Of a stretch of DNA of 38,748 nucleotides, positions 16,522-26,945 are shown piece by piece. This DNA comes from JALVCQ01 sp964452325 (GTDB lineage: Bacteria; Bacteroidota; Bacteroidia; JAADEI01; JALVCQ01). The DNA is taken from assembly GCA_964452325.1 (NCBI GenBank), contig CAYVLB010000004.1, positions 1-38,748 of the forward strand, read 5' to 3'. The translations under genes were made by a program, and so were the position numbers. The notes under the pieces are model-generated. The model had not been told where the DNA came from. It worked only from the letters and a program-made list of their open reading frames with translations, and did no database searches. Positions within the stretch are counted from its first letter, which is position 1; each line of letters starts with the position of its first letter.

Positions 16522-17764
16522 GACGGATGACTTGCCAGCCCAATTGTCGAAGAACTGACCAATATCCCGGAAAGGACTTGGCCGTACAAGTGGGCCGAGA
16601 TATCGTTACCTGGGGTACTTTCAACGAGATCAATCCTGCCAACATAGCAATCCGATGGTCGTTGTGGGATTCGATATGCAAAGATGAGGGAAGGTTACCG
16701 AAGTGACGCACTTCCAGGGCTCCTTTGGAACATATTGCGATGGCCCCTAATGCACGAAGGAGTCGGCATAGCAAAACAAGTCGGGGACTCTCTTTGTAGT
16801 CTAAATGGGTTATGCCACGGATGGTAAACGGGACTTGTCGAAGGGTGAGCGCAACCGCCAACGGAATGATCGCATCGGGGGTGGGAGTACCGTTATAATT
16901 TAGGTGATTCCGTACGTCGGAAGTAGTGCCGGAAAAGCAGATCGAAGTGTTGTCATTTTTCGTGACCAATAGGCCATGCGATCTAAGCCACTGAACCACC
17001 TGGACATCTCCTTGAAGCGATTGCATACGAAGGGGAAAAAGCGTTATCGAGAGGGAAGGGATCACCACTGGCATTAAGGCTAAAAATAGGGCTCCGGACC
17101 AGTCTCCTTCTACAATCCAGGATGGGTTTGCACGTGGCACTATTCGTTCTAGAACCACTCCATTAGCCTTTTGAGTATATTGAAGACCATATCGTTGTGC
17201 TTGGTGAAGGGACATATGTATGTAGGGTGATGAGACAGGTGGATTCTTAAACAGGATGTGTAGCGGAAGGCGCAAGCGTGGTGCTATCAAAATCAACGCA
17301 GAGATGAACTGGCTGGAATGAGATAGATCCATTTCAACTTTCGAGTGATTACATTGGGGACGTCCATTGATGGTAATGGGGAGGAAGCCGGGGCGGTCAT
17401 GGTAGGTAATAGGCACTTGCCATTGATGGAAGACATCCAATAGGGGTGCCATGGGCCGTTGTCGTAACCGGGGTGTGCCGTCAATCGTCCATTGACCGGG
17501 GGAAACTGCAGCCAAGGCGATGGTGAATCTGGCAACGGCTCCTGCATCGGATGCGTTGAGGAAGGGCATTTTCCGCTGGAGACGGGAAAGTAGTTCTATC
17601 ATTCGGCTTACATCGGCGATTTCCATCGCTTCCGGCGGAAGCGATGGAAAGGGCAATTGATAAGCATAGCGAAGAACATATTCCCGAATTAGCATGCTTT
17701 TACTTGGAGGCAGGCGCACCGGATGATCAAGGCATAACCGAGCGGGTGCCCTAATTGAAAACAA
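16514..17764 (-). CDS. aroA: 3-phosphoshikimate 1-carboxyvinyltransferase (EPSP synthase), divergent
   Basis: Adds the enolpyruvyl group of PEP to shikimate-3-phosphate, the step before AroC. 416 aa. Visible motifs: LPPSKSMLIR (phosphate/PEP-binding Lys-Ser, usually GSKS), NASDAGAVARF (usually NAGTAMRP), DGTPRLRQRPM, SSQFISAL (shikimate-binding Ser-Ser-Gln), TPDAIIPLAVAL (catalytic Asp), DYKESPRL (usually KESDR) and HNDHRIAM. The key Lys, Ser, Gln, Asp and Arg are present, but the GTAMRP and KESDR motifs are altered. It starts with TTG at 17764-17762; no in-frame ATG exists before PPSKS. It sits upstream of aroC with an 8-base overlap. Confidence 0.9.
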   Translation of the reverse strand: MFSIRAPARLCLDHPVRLPPSKSMLIREYVLRYAYQLPFPSLPPEAMEIADVSRMIELLSRLQRKMPFLNASDAGAVARFTIALAAVSPGQWTIDGTPRLRQRPMAPLLDVFHQWQVPITYHDRPGFLPITINGRPQCNHSKVEMDLSHSSQFISALILIAPRLRLPLHILFKNPPVSSPYIHMSLHQAQRYGLQYTQKANGVVLERIVPRANPSWIVEGDWSGALFLALMPVVIPSLSITLFPLRMQSLQGDVQVVQWLRSHGLLVTKNDNTSICFSGTTSDVRNHLNYNGTPTPDAIIPLAVALTLRQVPFTIRGITHLDYKESPRLVLLCRLLRALGAIAICSKGALEVRHFGNLPSSLHIESHNDHRIAMLAGLISLKVPQVTISRPTCTAKSFPGYWSVLRQLGWQVIRHE

Positions 17765-18002
17765 TTTGACGCATGTTTTATTAGGTGGGACGAAAGTATG
17801 AGCTTCTTCCCGGTTATCAGTTTAATTACAGAACTGACTATCTTTGACATCCCATGTCCAACGGGGGGTAAAAAAAACTATTGGGCTGCCGTTAGATAAT
17901 TTAAGCTAACTTTCACACAATACGGAATGCGATGCATGTCATTGGGTGGGCTTCATACGAAGCGATCTGCAAACATGTCCTGACAGGTAATGTGCCTCAA
18001 CG

Positions 18003-21000
18003 ATGTGTGGTCTGATGCGACGTTTTATTGGGCTGTGGATTGGTATGATGATGGGCCTGCTTGCTGTCCAAGCACAGCTGCAGATTTCTGCCCACGTTCG
18101 GAATCCCTTACCACCGCAATGGGTGGAATGGGAGCGAAGTCCCGACCTGCTCCTCGTCAATATTTATAACCCGACTGGCAGGGATATCGCGGGCGCGACC
18201 ATCCGTTTTTCTCTGGCGTATGGTGGGCGTCAGATATTGAGTACACGACCTAATGCCCGTTTGCCCCGTTTTACGTTTCCATCCGGTGAAGTGGTTACGA
18301 TTCGGGCGGAGGAAGCAGGCTTTACGGCTGCCATGCTGGACTATGATGAAGCGATGTTACGGGATGTGGTGCGGTCGGGCTGTCTGCCGGCAGGGACGTA
18401 TCACTTATGCATAACAATATACGATGCCAACGGTGGGCAGGTAGGCCATACGGATCCTTGTATCACATTATCCATTCAATGGCCCACACCGCCGGTGGCA
18501 ATTTATCCGTTGGAAGGAACACGCTATCCTGCTGGCAGTTATCCGCGATTTGTATGGCGCCCTGTATATAATGCACCTCCTCAACTTGGTATTCAGTATC
18601 GGTTGCGGATCGCTCCGTTGCGGGATGGGTTGACTCCGCGTGAAGCCATTGAAGATGTGCCTTTGTTGGATCGCCTCATCGAGACGCCTTACTATCAATA
18701 TCAGCCTTCGGATCCTCCCTTGCGTGATGGACAGAAGTATGTATGGCGTGTCGAAGCATTCACCGAAAAGGAGGAGCCGTTGCAGACGTGCGGTAGTAGG
18801 ATGAATGGTTCGGAAATACGTCAATTTGTAATAGGCGATGTGGTGCCGCCGGATACGGTAAAGAGCGGCAAGCGGATGCATTTATGGGCACACTGGCCAT
18901 TGGATGGCGATACCATTCCATGGCGTCATCCGTTGTTGGTTATTCGTTTTGGCCCTTATTCTGATCAATTGAGGGGGGTGATTTTTACCGTGGAAGTAGA
19001 AGGTATGGGTCGGAGCGGACGGGTTGTATTATCTAATCGGCGGACTTTGCGGTGGCCACGAGGTCCGATTCGGTCGCAGGGATTATCGCATGGGGATACG
19101 GACCGAGCGGTGCTGCACATCCTTACCCACGTGGATGATGCTGGTCATCCGTTGGATTGGAGCTCACAACTGGAACGTGGCCGACAATATCGCTGGCGGG
19201 TCGAGGCTCGGTTTCAGTGGGCGGACGGTAGCGAATCGGTTGCCCGATTGCCGTGGCATGCCTTTACATTGGGTTTGCGAAAACCCCAACGCCGCTTCCC
19301 GGCAGACGGTGAAGTATATCCAATAGGGGCGGATGTGCCGTTGGAGTGGCAAGTACCCCCACCTCAAGCCCTCAACTTTTCTCCGCCCGATCTGTTGTCG
19401 GTTATCAGGCGACAGACAATAATCAATTTCCCATGGGCCCACGAACGGATGCAACTGGAGGTTGCTGCTGATGCGGACTTTCGCCATGTCGTATGGCGGC
19501 GCACTGTTCAAGTACCTACCACTGACCTATGCCGTCAAGGCGATGCGTGTGCCGACTTGTTTGTCCGGAAGGAAGCGATAATGAATGATGTGGATTCATC
19601 AGGGACTTATTATTGGCGGGTTAAGTATTTGCATGATGGCGTAGACACCGCTTATTCTGTAGGGCCCGTATGGCGTTTTGAAGTGCGAGAAGAAGTCGGT
19701 GATACGGTGTCGGCAGCCGAATGTGTACGCATGAGGGGGTTAAGCCCGGTAGGACGAGAGACTCGTACATCCCCAACGTTTTCAGTAACTGTAACGCCTC
19801 GGGTGCGTCGGGAAGGGATCCGAGGAGGTATTCTGCGAATCTGGCGTTCGGACTCCGTAGGGATAAACCCTTCTGTTCTTATGCGCCGCCCGCCGGTTCA
19901 TCAGTTTCGGTTTTCCGACGCGTCCGATTTTGAGCTGATGGCGTATGCTGCCGATGTGCATCGGCTTTCGTTAACCTCCCTTAACAGGAGAGGTGCGCCC
20001 CATCGTTTTGAGCCGCGAGCTGGTGGGGCATATGTGTGGCAGCTGGTACTCTATGTCGACTCGCTCACCGTTCGAGAGGATGGGGTGCGATGTCATCAGG
20101 ATTCGCTGGTAATGGATCCTGTTGTGTTTTCATATTTGCCTTATACGGAACGGTGTAGTGGATGTGCGGATGCAATGCTGCCTACCGATCAAACCCCTGC
20201 ATCTGATAGAATTCGAAGGGGCGATACGTTGCAAATTGGATCCTATCAGATGGTTGTTACTTCTGTGCGGGGACGTCCAAGCAATTTGCGTGGTGAGGGA
20301 TTTATCTATGTACGTTTTTTTCGGGGGATGCCTTTGGTCAAGGTGGCGGTTGAATTTGACGGCATTAAAGTTAACGCTGCGCATCAAGTATATGAAGGGG
20401 TAGTCCATACCCAATGGGCTGATATGCCTTTGAAAGAACGACTGAGGGATGTGATTCAGACAGGTGGAGAGCTGTTGGAATCAGAAATTCATCAGCTTCA
20501 TGAGTGGTTTGATGGTGACCCGTTGCGGCGTCTCTCAGACCGAATGGCTTCGTTACCGCCGATTGATTTACCCATTGGGGTGGATGAGCAAGTGGATGGA
20601 CGCCATATTACAATTGGTATTGTGGGTATACGTTGGACGCCGCAGCGCGCAGAACTTACTGCAACTACATGGGTGGAAATTCCTGAGTTGTTTTCTGCAG
20701 GGCAGGGCTTGGGACTGACAGCTGGCCGGGTGTGCTTGTTGCCAGCAACAGGGATTTCCACCAATCGTTGGCTGTTGGGATTGGCTGGAGATATCTCTCT
20801 TGGCGCAAAGACTTTTAAGCAATGGCAACCAGGAACCGATTCGGGGTCCTATGTGGAAATGTATTGCGGGGGGATTCGGGTTATTCAGTTGGAAGTAGAA
20901 GAGCGCATTGGACGTGACGTATTGTTGCCCATAGGACCAGACGGTAAGCCGATTGATGACCCCAACCGATTTGTACATCTCCGGTATACGGCCCGCTGGC

Positions 21001-24000
21001 AATCGCGAACGTCGGGCACGGGAAGCGGAGTCATTTTTGAGGGTGCGTTGAATGAAGCTGCCATTGCCGCTAATCCCGAATTTAAACTCCGAGGAGTTGA
21101 TGGGGGTATCCGCGTGATGGTTGATCGTTCGCTGATAGCTAATCCACCTGGATTTGCCCCGCCACCGGAATATGCGGTCGATTCGATGGGTACCCAGTGG
21201 ATGGGTGTGTATTTACCACGGGCTGCTATTGAGATGCCTGCGTTTTGGTCAGGGCCTGATGGAACGGTCCCCCGACTTGAATTGCAAAATGCCCTGGTGG
21301 ATGGGTCGTTGTCGTTTACCTTAGAAGCGACAGGAATCCTCCATTCTATCTCATTGGCACAGTGGGGCGGAAGTGTGGATACGGTTCGATTGGCCATGCT
21401 GCGGGGCAGCCTACGGGAAGCATCGGTCAAGGGGCGTTTGTGGATTCCAGTGTCGGACTCCGCCCTGCATTATCAAGCCCTTTATGCGAGGGCAGATACT
21501 GATAGCCTGGTATTGACAGTTGATCCACGTGGTATGATGAATTTTCCCCTTACAGATGTAGGGCAACTGATCCTAGATCCTTCTTCGACGATTGGTGTTG
21601 AAGTGGTAGGGGGCAAGTTGCGCCAAATGAATGCCTTCTTAAATGGAACGATAACTATTGCCGGTGCTGTGGGAGAAATTCCGGGGCTTGATTTTCGAGG
21701 CATTCGATTTGAACGTTTCGGGTGGGTAACTGATGTTACGGAACATTCAGATGGAACGAAATCATATGCCCACCGATTCAATCGGGGGGCGTGGTCGCTG
21801 GCGAGTCCTGCACATGGGGTGGCAGGGTTCCCTGTGGGGGTAGAGGATATTGACATTGTGGGACCATTGGTAGTGGGTAGTGGGCTGGAAGCAGGCCTGC
21901 AGATTACCCTTAGTGCTCAGCTGGTGGAAAACTTAGGTGATGCGGGTACTGGTATTGGTGGAAGCACCACTCTTTCCCTGTGGGGACAGGTGGCATGGGA
22001 TGCATCGGAAGGTCGGCTACGACCGCGATTTGACCGAGTTCAACTGGATACTATCTATTTAAGTGCAGATTTAGGGGCGGCCCGCATTAATGGGAAGTTC
22101 TGGCTTTATGCTAACGATGCTGTCTATGGGAATGGATTCCGTGGAGAAGTCCAGGCTTCGGTGATGGAATTGGCTGAAGGAGAAGCAGTTGCTCAATTTG
22201 GGCGAAAAGGCAGGGGGGATGGTTCTTTCTTTTCGTATTGGTATGTAGATGCTGCCCTTCGATTTCCCACGGGTATTGCAGCGGGTCCGATTGCTTTTTA
22301 TGGGTTTGGGGGGGGTGCCTGGTATCATATGCGCGTTGATCCCAAGCCTTCATGTGAGGCTCCATCGGTTACGCGAGTGGCGGGAGCGAATCCCGGAGCA
22401 TCGGCTTCATGTTATCGTTTTGTTCCCGATGAGGATGGGGCATTTGGTGTCAAGGCCATGACTACTTTGGGCTTGCCCGGAGACCCCAGGCCTTTCAATG
22501 CCGATGCTGAACTTTCGGCTACGTTCAATGGACGTACGGGTGGATTGGAACGGGCCCAGTTCGCTGGTGATATGTGGATGATGGCGGAAGGACGGACTGC
22601 CTTGGAAGGGTTGTCCCAGCATGGCCGCAATCAAGCGCCGCTTTGGGGAGCATCTCGGATGACCTTTACATACGTTGGGACGGAGGACGGACGGGCACCC
22701 GTGTTTGACGGGACGTTTTCGATAAATTTAGCCGTTCCGCGATCTTCATGCGTGGTATGTGGAGAAGGAGAACTCTTCATTCATTTTGGTCCAGATGACT
22801 GGTACATATGGGTAGGACGTCCGTGGAGCAGTGGGGCACCGGTAGGAGTGACTTTGCAAATTGGAGATATTCGTTTGGCGCAGGTGGCTTCCTATCTTCA
22901 GTTGGGGTCGCGCCTGGATCCGCCACCGCCAATGCCGCCGGAAGTAGTTGCCATTACAGGAGGACGCGCTAAGCATTCCCTGCGTATGCCGGCACTGTTC
23001 AGTACGGGAGGTGGGGCAGCTTTTGGTCAACAACTCGACTTCAACACCGGACGCCTCGAATTTTTAGTATTTTATGGACGACTTCGCCTACTGACGGGTT
23101 ACGATGTAACGTTGCGCAGGGTGACGGAGGGTATAAGTTGTGCAGGAGTGCTTCCACCCATTGGAATGAATGGATGGTATGGCATGGGGCAAGTATATGC
23201 TTATGCGGCGGCGGATTTGGGAATGCACGTGGACGTATGGTTCTATGAAGGTGATGTGGAAATTCTCAGTTGTGAAGCTGGTGCGGCTTTGCAGGCCGGC
23301 TTGCCGAATCCGACTTGGCTCAAAGGAGCAGTAGGCGGTCGGTTTAGTGCATTGGGCGGGCTGGTTGAGGGGAACGTCAACTTTCGTTTTACGGTAGGGA
23401 CAGAGTGTCGTCCGCCAGTATCGGGTCCGCTGTCCATGCCTTTGATATCAGACATGTCACCAACGAATGGTGATCGGGGGGTTGATGTGATGGTGGCACC
23501 CCAAGCTGCATTTACCTTTTCTATTGGCGAACCTTTCGAAGTAGAAGAATATGTGGAAGGATCAGATGAACCTGTGATTCGTCGTTTTCGGGTGGTATTG
23601 GATGAGGTTTATCTGCGGGAATCGGGGCGTACGGTGCGGGGTACGTGGACACTGGAGTCGCCCGACTTAGTGGTCTTCGAGCCGCATGACATGCTGAAGG
23701 GGCATACCCGATATGAATGGGGAGTACGGGTACGCGGTGAAGAATATGATTTTTCGACCGGTCGGTGGGTAGTAGCTCAGGATGCGGGGCGGCCCGTGTC
23801 GCAAACCAAGGAAGTGGAGTTTGTCACCGGCGATGCCCCCCAAGTAATCCTTCCATCCAATATAGCTGCCATGTATCCCCAAGACGGACAGCGCTATGTG
23901 TTACCAGGTGAGATGGCGGAAGGATTTATTGCATTGCGTCGGGGGATGCCGGATTTACTTGCGCCTTCCGATCGGGTAGTGAAAGTACGCGTTGTGGATG

Positions 24001-25247
24001 CGGGCGGAATGGAACACATAGTGACAGCCCATTATGATGCCCTCCGGCGGCGGCTTGAATTTCCGCTGGAGGGATTGCAGACCAATCAAATGTATCTTTT
24101 GGAAGTGCTATCGGTGGCCCGCCGTTCCTTGGGAGATGTTGTACAGTCCGATAGGTTTGGAGACGTGTTGGCGGATCATCGGATGGTGGTAATCCGTGAG
24201 CAGGTGTTGGCAGATCAGCCAGTCTATCTCCGTCGAAAGGTATTGCCTCATCAGCGGTACCGGGCTGGAGAGCGGCGGCTTTATTATCACTATTTTGCAA
24301 CGAGCCAGTATCAAACGCTTGCCGACAAGGTCAATGCCTTATTTGGAGGACGTCGAGCCCACCTTATATGCGGGCAGGAATGCCTAGGCTTAGAGGTTAC
24401 CGTAGAGAATCCACCGGAATGGTTTGACCAATATGATATCTCACAGAGTTTATTTGGTGGGAGTGGCGTATTTGGAGTACGGGGGAATATTCGGACGGCA
24501 TTGGCGCGTCGGGGAGGGTGGTATCGACGGATATATAACCGAATATATCGGTACATTGAGACAGATCCATGGAGGAGATTATTAGGGTGGCGGGTTCGTT
24601 CATCGCCTTTTACATCGCATCGATTGGTGATTACGCCAGTTGAACGTCCGTTATCGGAAATGGAGATTCGGCGTGCTTTTGGCGATCGGGGGATTGCGTT
24701 GTCTGGGGCATCGGCTTCTATCTGGGAAGGTGGGGTGCTGCCTGCAGGCTTGGAAGGGGGGTTGGGTGTTCAGCATCCTACCTATCGGATTATGTCGTTA
24801 TGTTTTCTAGATATTATTATGGATGGATTGGCATTGCGACATCGGATTGCCCGGGTGTTGCGGGAGGATGTTTTTATCCGATCCTTTGAACAGCAGGTAG
24901 GACATGCATGGAGCCCGAATAATGAAAAGCGACGTATGCGATTGATTACAGTGGAGTTGACTGGGGTATCCGATCATTTGGGCCACTTTCATTCTTTTGA
25001 CGAATTGGGCTTAGACGCTGCTCACTTCCCTAGGATTTTAGATCGGCCGTTAAGTGGCAGCGAACGTCGGCGTTTGCAGCGAGCTTTGCGCCAGTTGAAT
25101 GAACCGTTGGTTGTGCCTTCATTTATACGTCGAGTGGGTTTTGATTTCTGGTATCGAAGGGCGGCCGCTTATCGTTTTGGGGATATGTTCTATGATTTAC
25201 TCTGGACTCCTGCTCCGGCCACAATCGAATTTGAAACGGCTCCTTAG
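18003..25247 (+). CDS. Giant (2414 aa) secreted multi-domain protein, function unknown
   Basis: Begins with a signal peptide (MRRFIGLWIGMMMGLLAVQAQ; ATG at 18015 is an alternative start). Residues about 30-565 contain three or four Fn3/TANFOR-like beta modules, each ending in a YxWRVxA strand (KYVWRVEAF, QYRWRVEAR, YYWRVKY) preceded by Pro-rich boundaries. About 750-1800 is a long Gly-rich beta region with GEGFIYVRFF, LPIGVDEQVDGRHI, IPGLDFRGIRF and many scattered Cys. About 1815-1990 is an Ig-like module (DMSPTNGDRGVDV ... LKGHTRYEWGV) resembling Big_5. The C-terminal 340 residues are Arg/Tyr-rich (YYHYFATSQYQTLADKVNALFGG). No CHU_C or Por-type sorting tail and no lipobox are visible. It is followed after 9 bases by a beta-barrel gene and then an Fn3 protein, suggesting one surface assembly. 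Exact family not recognised. Confidence 0.9.
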   Translation: MCGLMRRFIGLWIGMMMGLLAVQAQLQISAHVRNPLPPQWVEWERSPDLLLVNIYNPTGRDIAGATIRFSLAYGGRQILSTRPNARLPRFTFPSGEVVTIRAEEAGFTAAMLDYDEAMLRDVVRSGCLPAGTYHLCITIYDANGGQVGHTDPCITLSIQWPTPPVAIYPLEGTRYPAGSYPRFVWRPVYNAPPQLGIQYRLRIAPLRDGLTPREAIEDVPLLDRLIETPYYQYQPSDPPLRDGQKYVWRVEAFTEKEEPLQTCGSRMNGSEIRQFVIGDVVPPDTVKSGKRMHLWAHWPLDGDTIPWRHPLLVIRFGPYSDQLRGVIFTVEVEGMGRSGRVVLSNRRTLRWPRGPIRSQGLSHGDTDRAVLHILTHVDDAGHPLDWSSQLERGRQYRWRVEARFQWADGSESVARLPWHAFTLGLRKPQRRFPADGEVYPIGADVPLEWQVPPPQALNFSPPDLLSVIRRQTIINFPWAHERMQLEVAADADFRHVVWRRTVQVPTTDLCRQGDACADLFVRKEAIMNDVDSSGTYYWRVKYLHDGVDTAYSVGPVWRFEVREEVGDTVSAAECVRMRGLSPVGRETRTSPTFSVTVTPRVRREGIRGGILRIWRSDSVGINPSVLMRRPPVHQFRFSDASDFELMAYAADVHRLSLTSLNRRGAPHRFEPRAGGAYVWQLVLYVDSLTVREDGVRCHQDSLVMDPVVFSYLPYTERCSGCADAMLPTDQTPASDRIRRGDTLQIGSYQMVVTSVRGRPSNLRGEGFIYVRFFRGMPLVKVAVEFDGIKVNAAHQVYEGVVHTQWADMPLKERLRDVIQTGGELLESEIHQLHEWFDGDPLRRLSDRMASLPPIDLPIGVDEQVDGRHITIGIVGIRWTPQRAELTATTWVEIPELFSAGQGLGLTAGRVCLLPATGISTNRWLLGLAGDISLGAKTFKQWQPGTDSGSYVEMYCGGIRVIQLEVEERIGRDVLLPIGPDGKPIDDPNRFVHLRYTARWQSRTSGTGSGVIFEGALNEAAIAANPEFKLRGVDGGIRVMVDRSLIANPPGFAPPPEYAVDSMGTQWMGVYLPRAAIEMPAFWSGPDGTVPRLELQNALVDGSLSFTLEATGILHSISLAQWGGSVDTVRLAMLRGSLREASVKGRLWIPVSDSALHYQALYARADTDSLVLTVDPRGMMNFPLTDVGQLILDPSSTIGVEVVGGKLRQMNAFLNGTITIAGAVGEIPGLDFRGIRFERFGWVTDVTEHSDGTKSYAHRFNRGAWSLASPAHGVAGFPVGVEDIDIVGPLVVGSGLEAGLQITLSAQLVENLGDAGTGIGGSTTLSLWGQVAWDASEGRLRPRFDRVQLDTIYLSADLGAARINGKFWLYANDAVYGNGFRGEVQASVMELAEGEAVAQFGRKGRGDGSFFSYWYVDAALRFPTGIAAGPIAFYGFGGGAWYHMRVDPKPSCEAPSVTRVAGANPGASASCYRFVPDEDGAFGVKAMTTLGLPGDPRPFNADAELSATFNGRTGGLERAQFAGDMWMMAEGRTALEGLSQHGRNQAPLWGASRMTFTYVGTEDGRAPVFDGTFSINLAVPRSSCVVCGEGELFIHFGPDDWYIWVGRPWSSGAPVGVTLQIGDIRLAQVASYLQLGSRLDPPPPMPPEVVAITGGRAKHSLRMPALFSTGGGAAFGQQLDFNTGRLEFLVFYGRLRLLTGYDVTLRRVTEGISCAGVLPPIGMNGWYGMGQVYAYAAADLGMHVDVWFYEGDVEILSCEAGAALQAGLPNPTWLKGAVGGRFSALGGLVEGNVNFRFTVGTECRPPVSGPLSMPLISDMSPTNGDRGVDVMVAPQAAFTFSIGEPFEVEEYVEGSDEPVIRRFRVVLDEVYLRESGRTVRGTWTLESPDLVVFEPHDMLKGHTRYEWGVRVRGEEYDFSTGRWVVAQDAGRPVSQTKEVEFVTGDAPQVILPSNIAAMYPQDGQRYVLPGEMAEGFIALRRGMPDLLAPSDRVVKVRVVDAGGMEHIVTAHYDALRRRLEFPLEGLQTNQMYLLEVLSVARRSLGDVVQSDRFGDVLADHRMVVIREQVLADQPVYLRRKVLPHQRYRAGERRLYYHYFATSQYQTLADKVNALFGGRRAHLICGQECLGLEVTVENPPEWFDQYDISQSLFGGSGVFGVRGNIRTALARRGGWYRRIYNRIYRYIETDPWRRLLGWRVRSSPFTSHRLVITPVERPLSEMEIRRAFGDRGIALSGASASIWEGGVLPAGLEGGLGVQHPTYRIMSLCFLDIIMDGLALRHRIARVLREDVFIRSFEQQVGHAWSPNNEKRRMRLITVELTGVSDHLGHFHSFDELGLDAAHFPRILDRPLSGSERRRLQRALRQLNEPLVVPSFIRRVGFDFWYRRAAAYRFGDMFYDLLWTPAPATIEFETAP

Positions 25248-25256
25248 CCAGTAGTA

Positions 25257-26936
25257 ATGATGCGTTACTTCCGATGGATTCAATGGTTCGTAGGATACGG
25301 GGCTGTCTTGTGGGTATGGGTACTTGGAAGTGCTGCGGATTCATCGGGAGTGGGGAAACGTTGGTTTCGAATTACGGGAGGACTGGAGGCTACCTCTGAA
25401 GTGGTGATGCGTTCGGACCATTCCTCGTATTCCTTGCAACCACTCAACTATCATGCAGAGCGTTTGATGTTGAATGCCACCGTGGTTTTGTTTGATCAGA
25501 TATACTTGCCTTTTCATTTATATTTGGGTAATGGTCAGGTTAGCTACGATCAGCCGTTTAATCAGTTTGGGGCTAGCCTTCGGCTGGCGAAGTGGCTGAC
25601 CCTCCATGGGGGCTTTTTTTCATTTAGTTTTTCTCCGCTCACTTTTGGAGACCTTCGCTTAGAGGGAGGAGGTATTGAACTGAGTCCTCTAAACTTTCGA
25701 ATCGCAGTGTTTTACGGCCGGGGGCGTCGGGCTCGTCTGCCCGACATCAACCGTTATTTCTTTGGTACTTATGCGCGGTGGTATTGGGGAGTACAGATGG
25801 GCTACGATAACCGATCGGGTGGCAAGGTGTTGTTAACTTTGATGAAAGCCTACGATGACAGCACGACGTTACCGTGTGGGACGGGTTTTTGTCCGCAGCC
25901 GCAAGAGAATTTTGTTACGTCGTTGAATGTGGCTATTCCGGTGCGTCGGATCGTGCGGTGGAGTTCGGAGGTAGCGATTTCTGCCTATTCTCGTGATACC
26001 CGGATGCCGTCAGTATTCGACTCCTTTCCTTATCCTTGGATAGAATGGTTTTTTGTGCCAAGGACTTCGTCTGCGGTAGATATGGCCTTTCAAAACAGAC
26101 TGACCATTACCCCCCACCCAGTTTGGACGCTAGGGGTGTCGGCAGACTGGGTTGGTCCGGGATATGCCACATTGGGGTATGTTCACCTCATTGGGGATGT
26201 GATGCGGTTGACTTTCAGCCCTTCTGGGATACTACAACGCGGCAAAATGTCTGTGAGTGGTTCTGTGGGTATCGAGCGGGATAATGTATTGCGAACTCGG
26301 CAGCAGACGAGTCGGCGACTGATCGGGTCGTTTTCGGGAGTATACATGGTCACCCCCCAACTTTCGATGAGTGCAAACTATTCCAATTATGGCATCCAAT
26401 CGTACGTCGTTGCTGATTCGCCACGTACCCGAATTATCACTCAGAATTTTGCCTTTTCTCCCCAACTGCAATCGTCCTTTTGGGGGCTGATTCATTCGAC
26501 GCTTTTATCATATTCATTCTCCGATATGATGGATCACAACCTTATTTCGGGAGCGCGCTCAAGTTTTCGGGGGCATTCTATTCAATTAACCCATACAATG
26601 CGTCCTGGTAGTAGTTGGAGTGTCACTACGTCGGCCTACTGGATCCGAAATGTGTCATTGCCGGGGAATCCAACTACGTTGATCGGGATCAATCAGTATT
26701 TTGGCATGCCCTTGTTGGAGCAGAAAATGCGCCTTTCGTTGCGTGCCGGACTTAGTCGACAACTGGGGCTGTTGGGGAGGGCATATACCGCTAACGGTAG
26801 CTTTTCGGCTTCTTATAACTTTGACAAGTGGGGGCGTTTGTCGATGCGAACGGCCTATCGGCATACATGGAATGATAATGGGCGTCGGATCAGTGATTTT
26901 CGGGCGGAACTCTCGTATTCAATTTTTTTTAAATGA
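25257..26936 (+). CDS. Probable outer-membrane beta-barrel protein
   Basis: 559 aa with an N-terminal hydrophobic signal segment (MMRYFRWIQWFVGYGAVLWVWVLGSAA). The rest is almost entirely alternating polar/hydrophobic strands with aromatic girdles (LYLGNGQVSYDQPFNQFGASLRL, LRLSLRAGL-like runs, RMGYDNRSGG turns). The C-terminus FRAELSYSIFFK ends with aromatic alternation as outer-membrane barrels do. No plug, TonB box or enzymatic motif is visible. It starts 9 bases after the giant gene and ends 9 bases before the Fn3 gene, so the three genes almost certainly form one transcription unit. A reasonable role is outer-membrane anchor or export pore for the neighbouring large proteins, but this is inference from position and fold class. 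Confidence 0.85.
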   Translation: MMRYFRWIQWFVGYGAVLWVWVLGSAADSSGVGKRWFRITGGLEATSEVVMRSDHSSYSLQPLNYHAERLMLNATVVLFDQIYLPFHLYLGNGQVSYDQPFNQFGASLRLAKWLTLHGGFFSFSFSPLTFGDLRLEGGGIELSPLNFRIAVFYGRGRRARLPDINRYFFGTYARWYWGVQMGYDNRSGGKVLLTLMKAYDDSTTLPCGTGFCPQPQENFVTSLNVAIPVRRIVRWSSEVAISAYSRDTRMPSVFDSFPYPWIEWFFVPRTSSAVDMAFQNRLTITPHPVWTLGVSADWVGPGYATLGYVHLIGDVMRLTFSPSGILQRGKMSVSGSVGIERDNVLRTRQQTSRRLIGSFSGVYMVTPQLSMSANYSNYGIQSYVVADSPRTRIITQNFAFSPQLQSSFWGLIHSTLLSYSFSDMMDHNLISGARSSFRGHSIQLTHTMRPGSSWSVTTSAYWIRNVSLPGNPTTLIGINQYFGMPLLEQKMRLSLRAGLSRQLGLLGRAYTANGSFSASYNFDKWGRLSMRTAYRHTWNDNGRRISDFRAELSYSIFFK

Positions 26937-26945
26937 TGCCATGAA

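Noticed and set aside
17765..18002. Possible regulatory RNA or promoter between aroA and the giant gene
   Set aside because: Only short imperfect palindromes (GACATCCCATGTC) and one-mismatch promoter-like strings were found; no tRNA-like or riboswitch-like fold could be supported.
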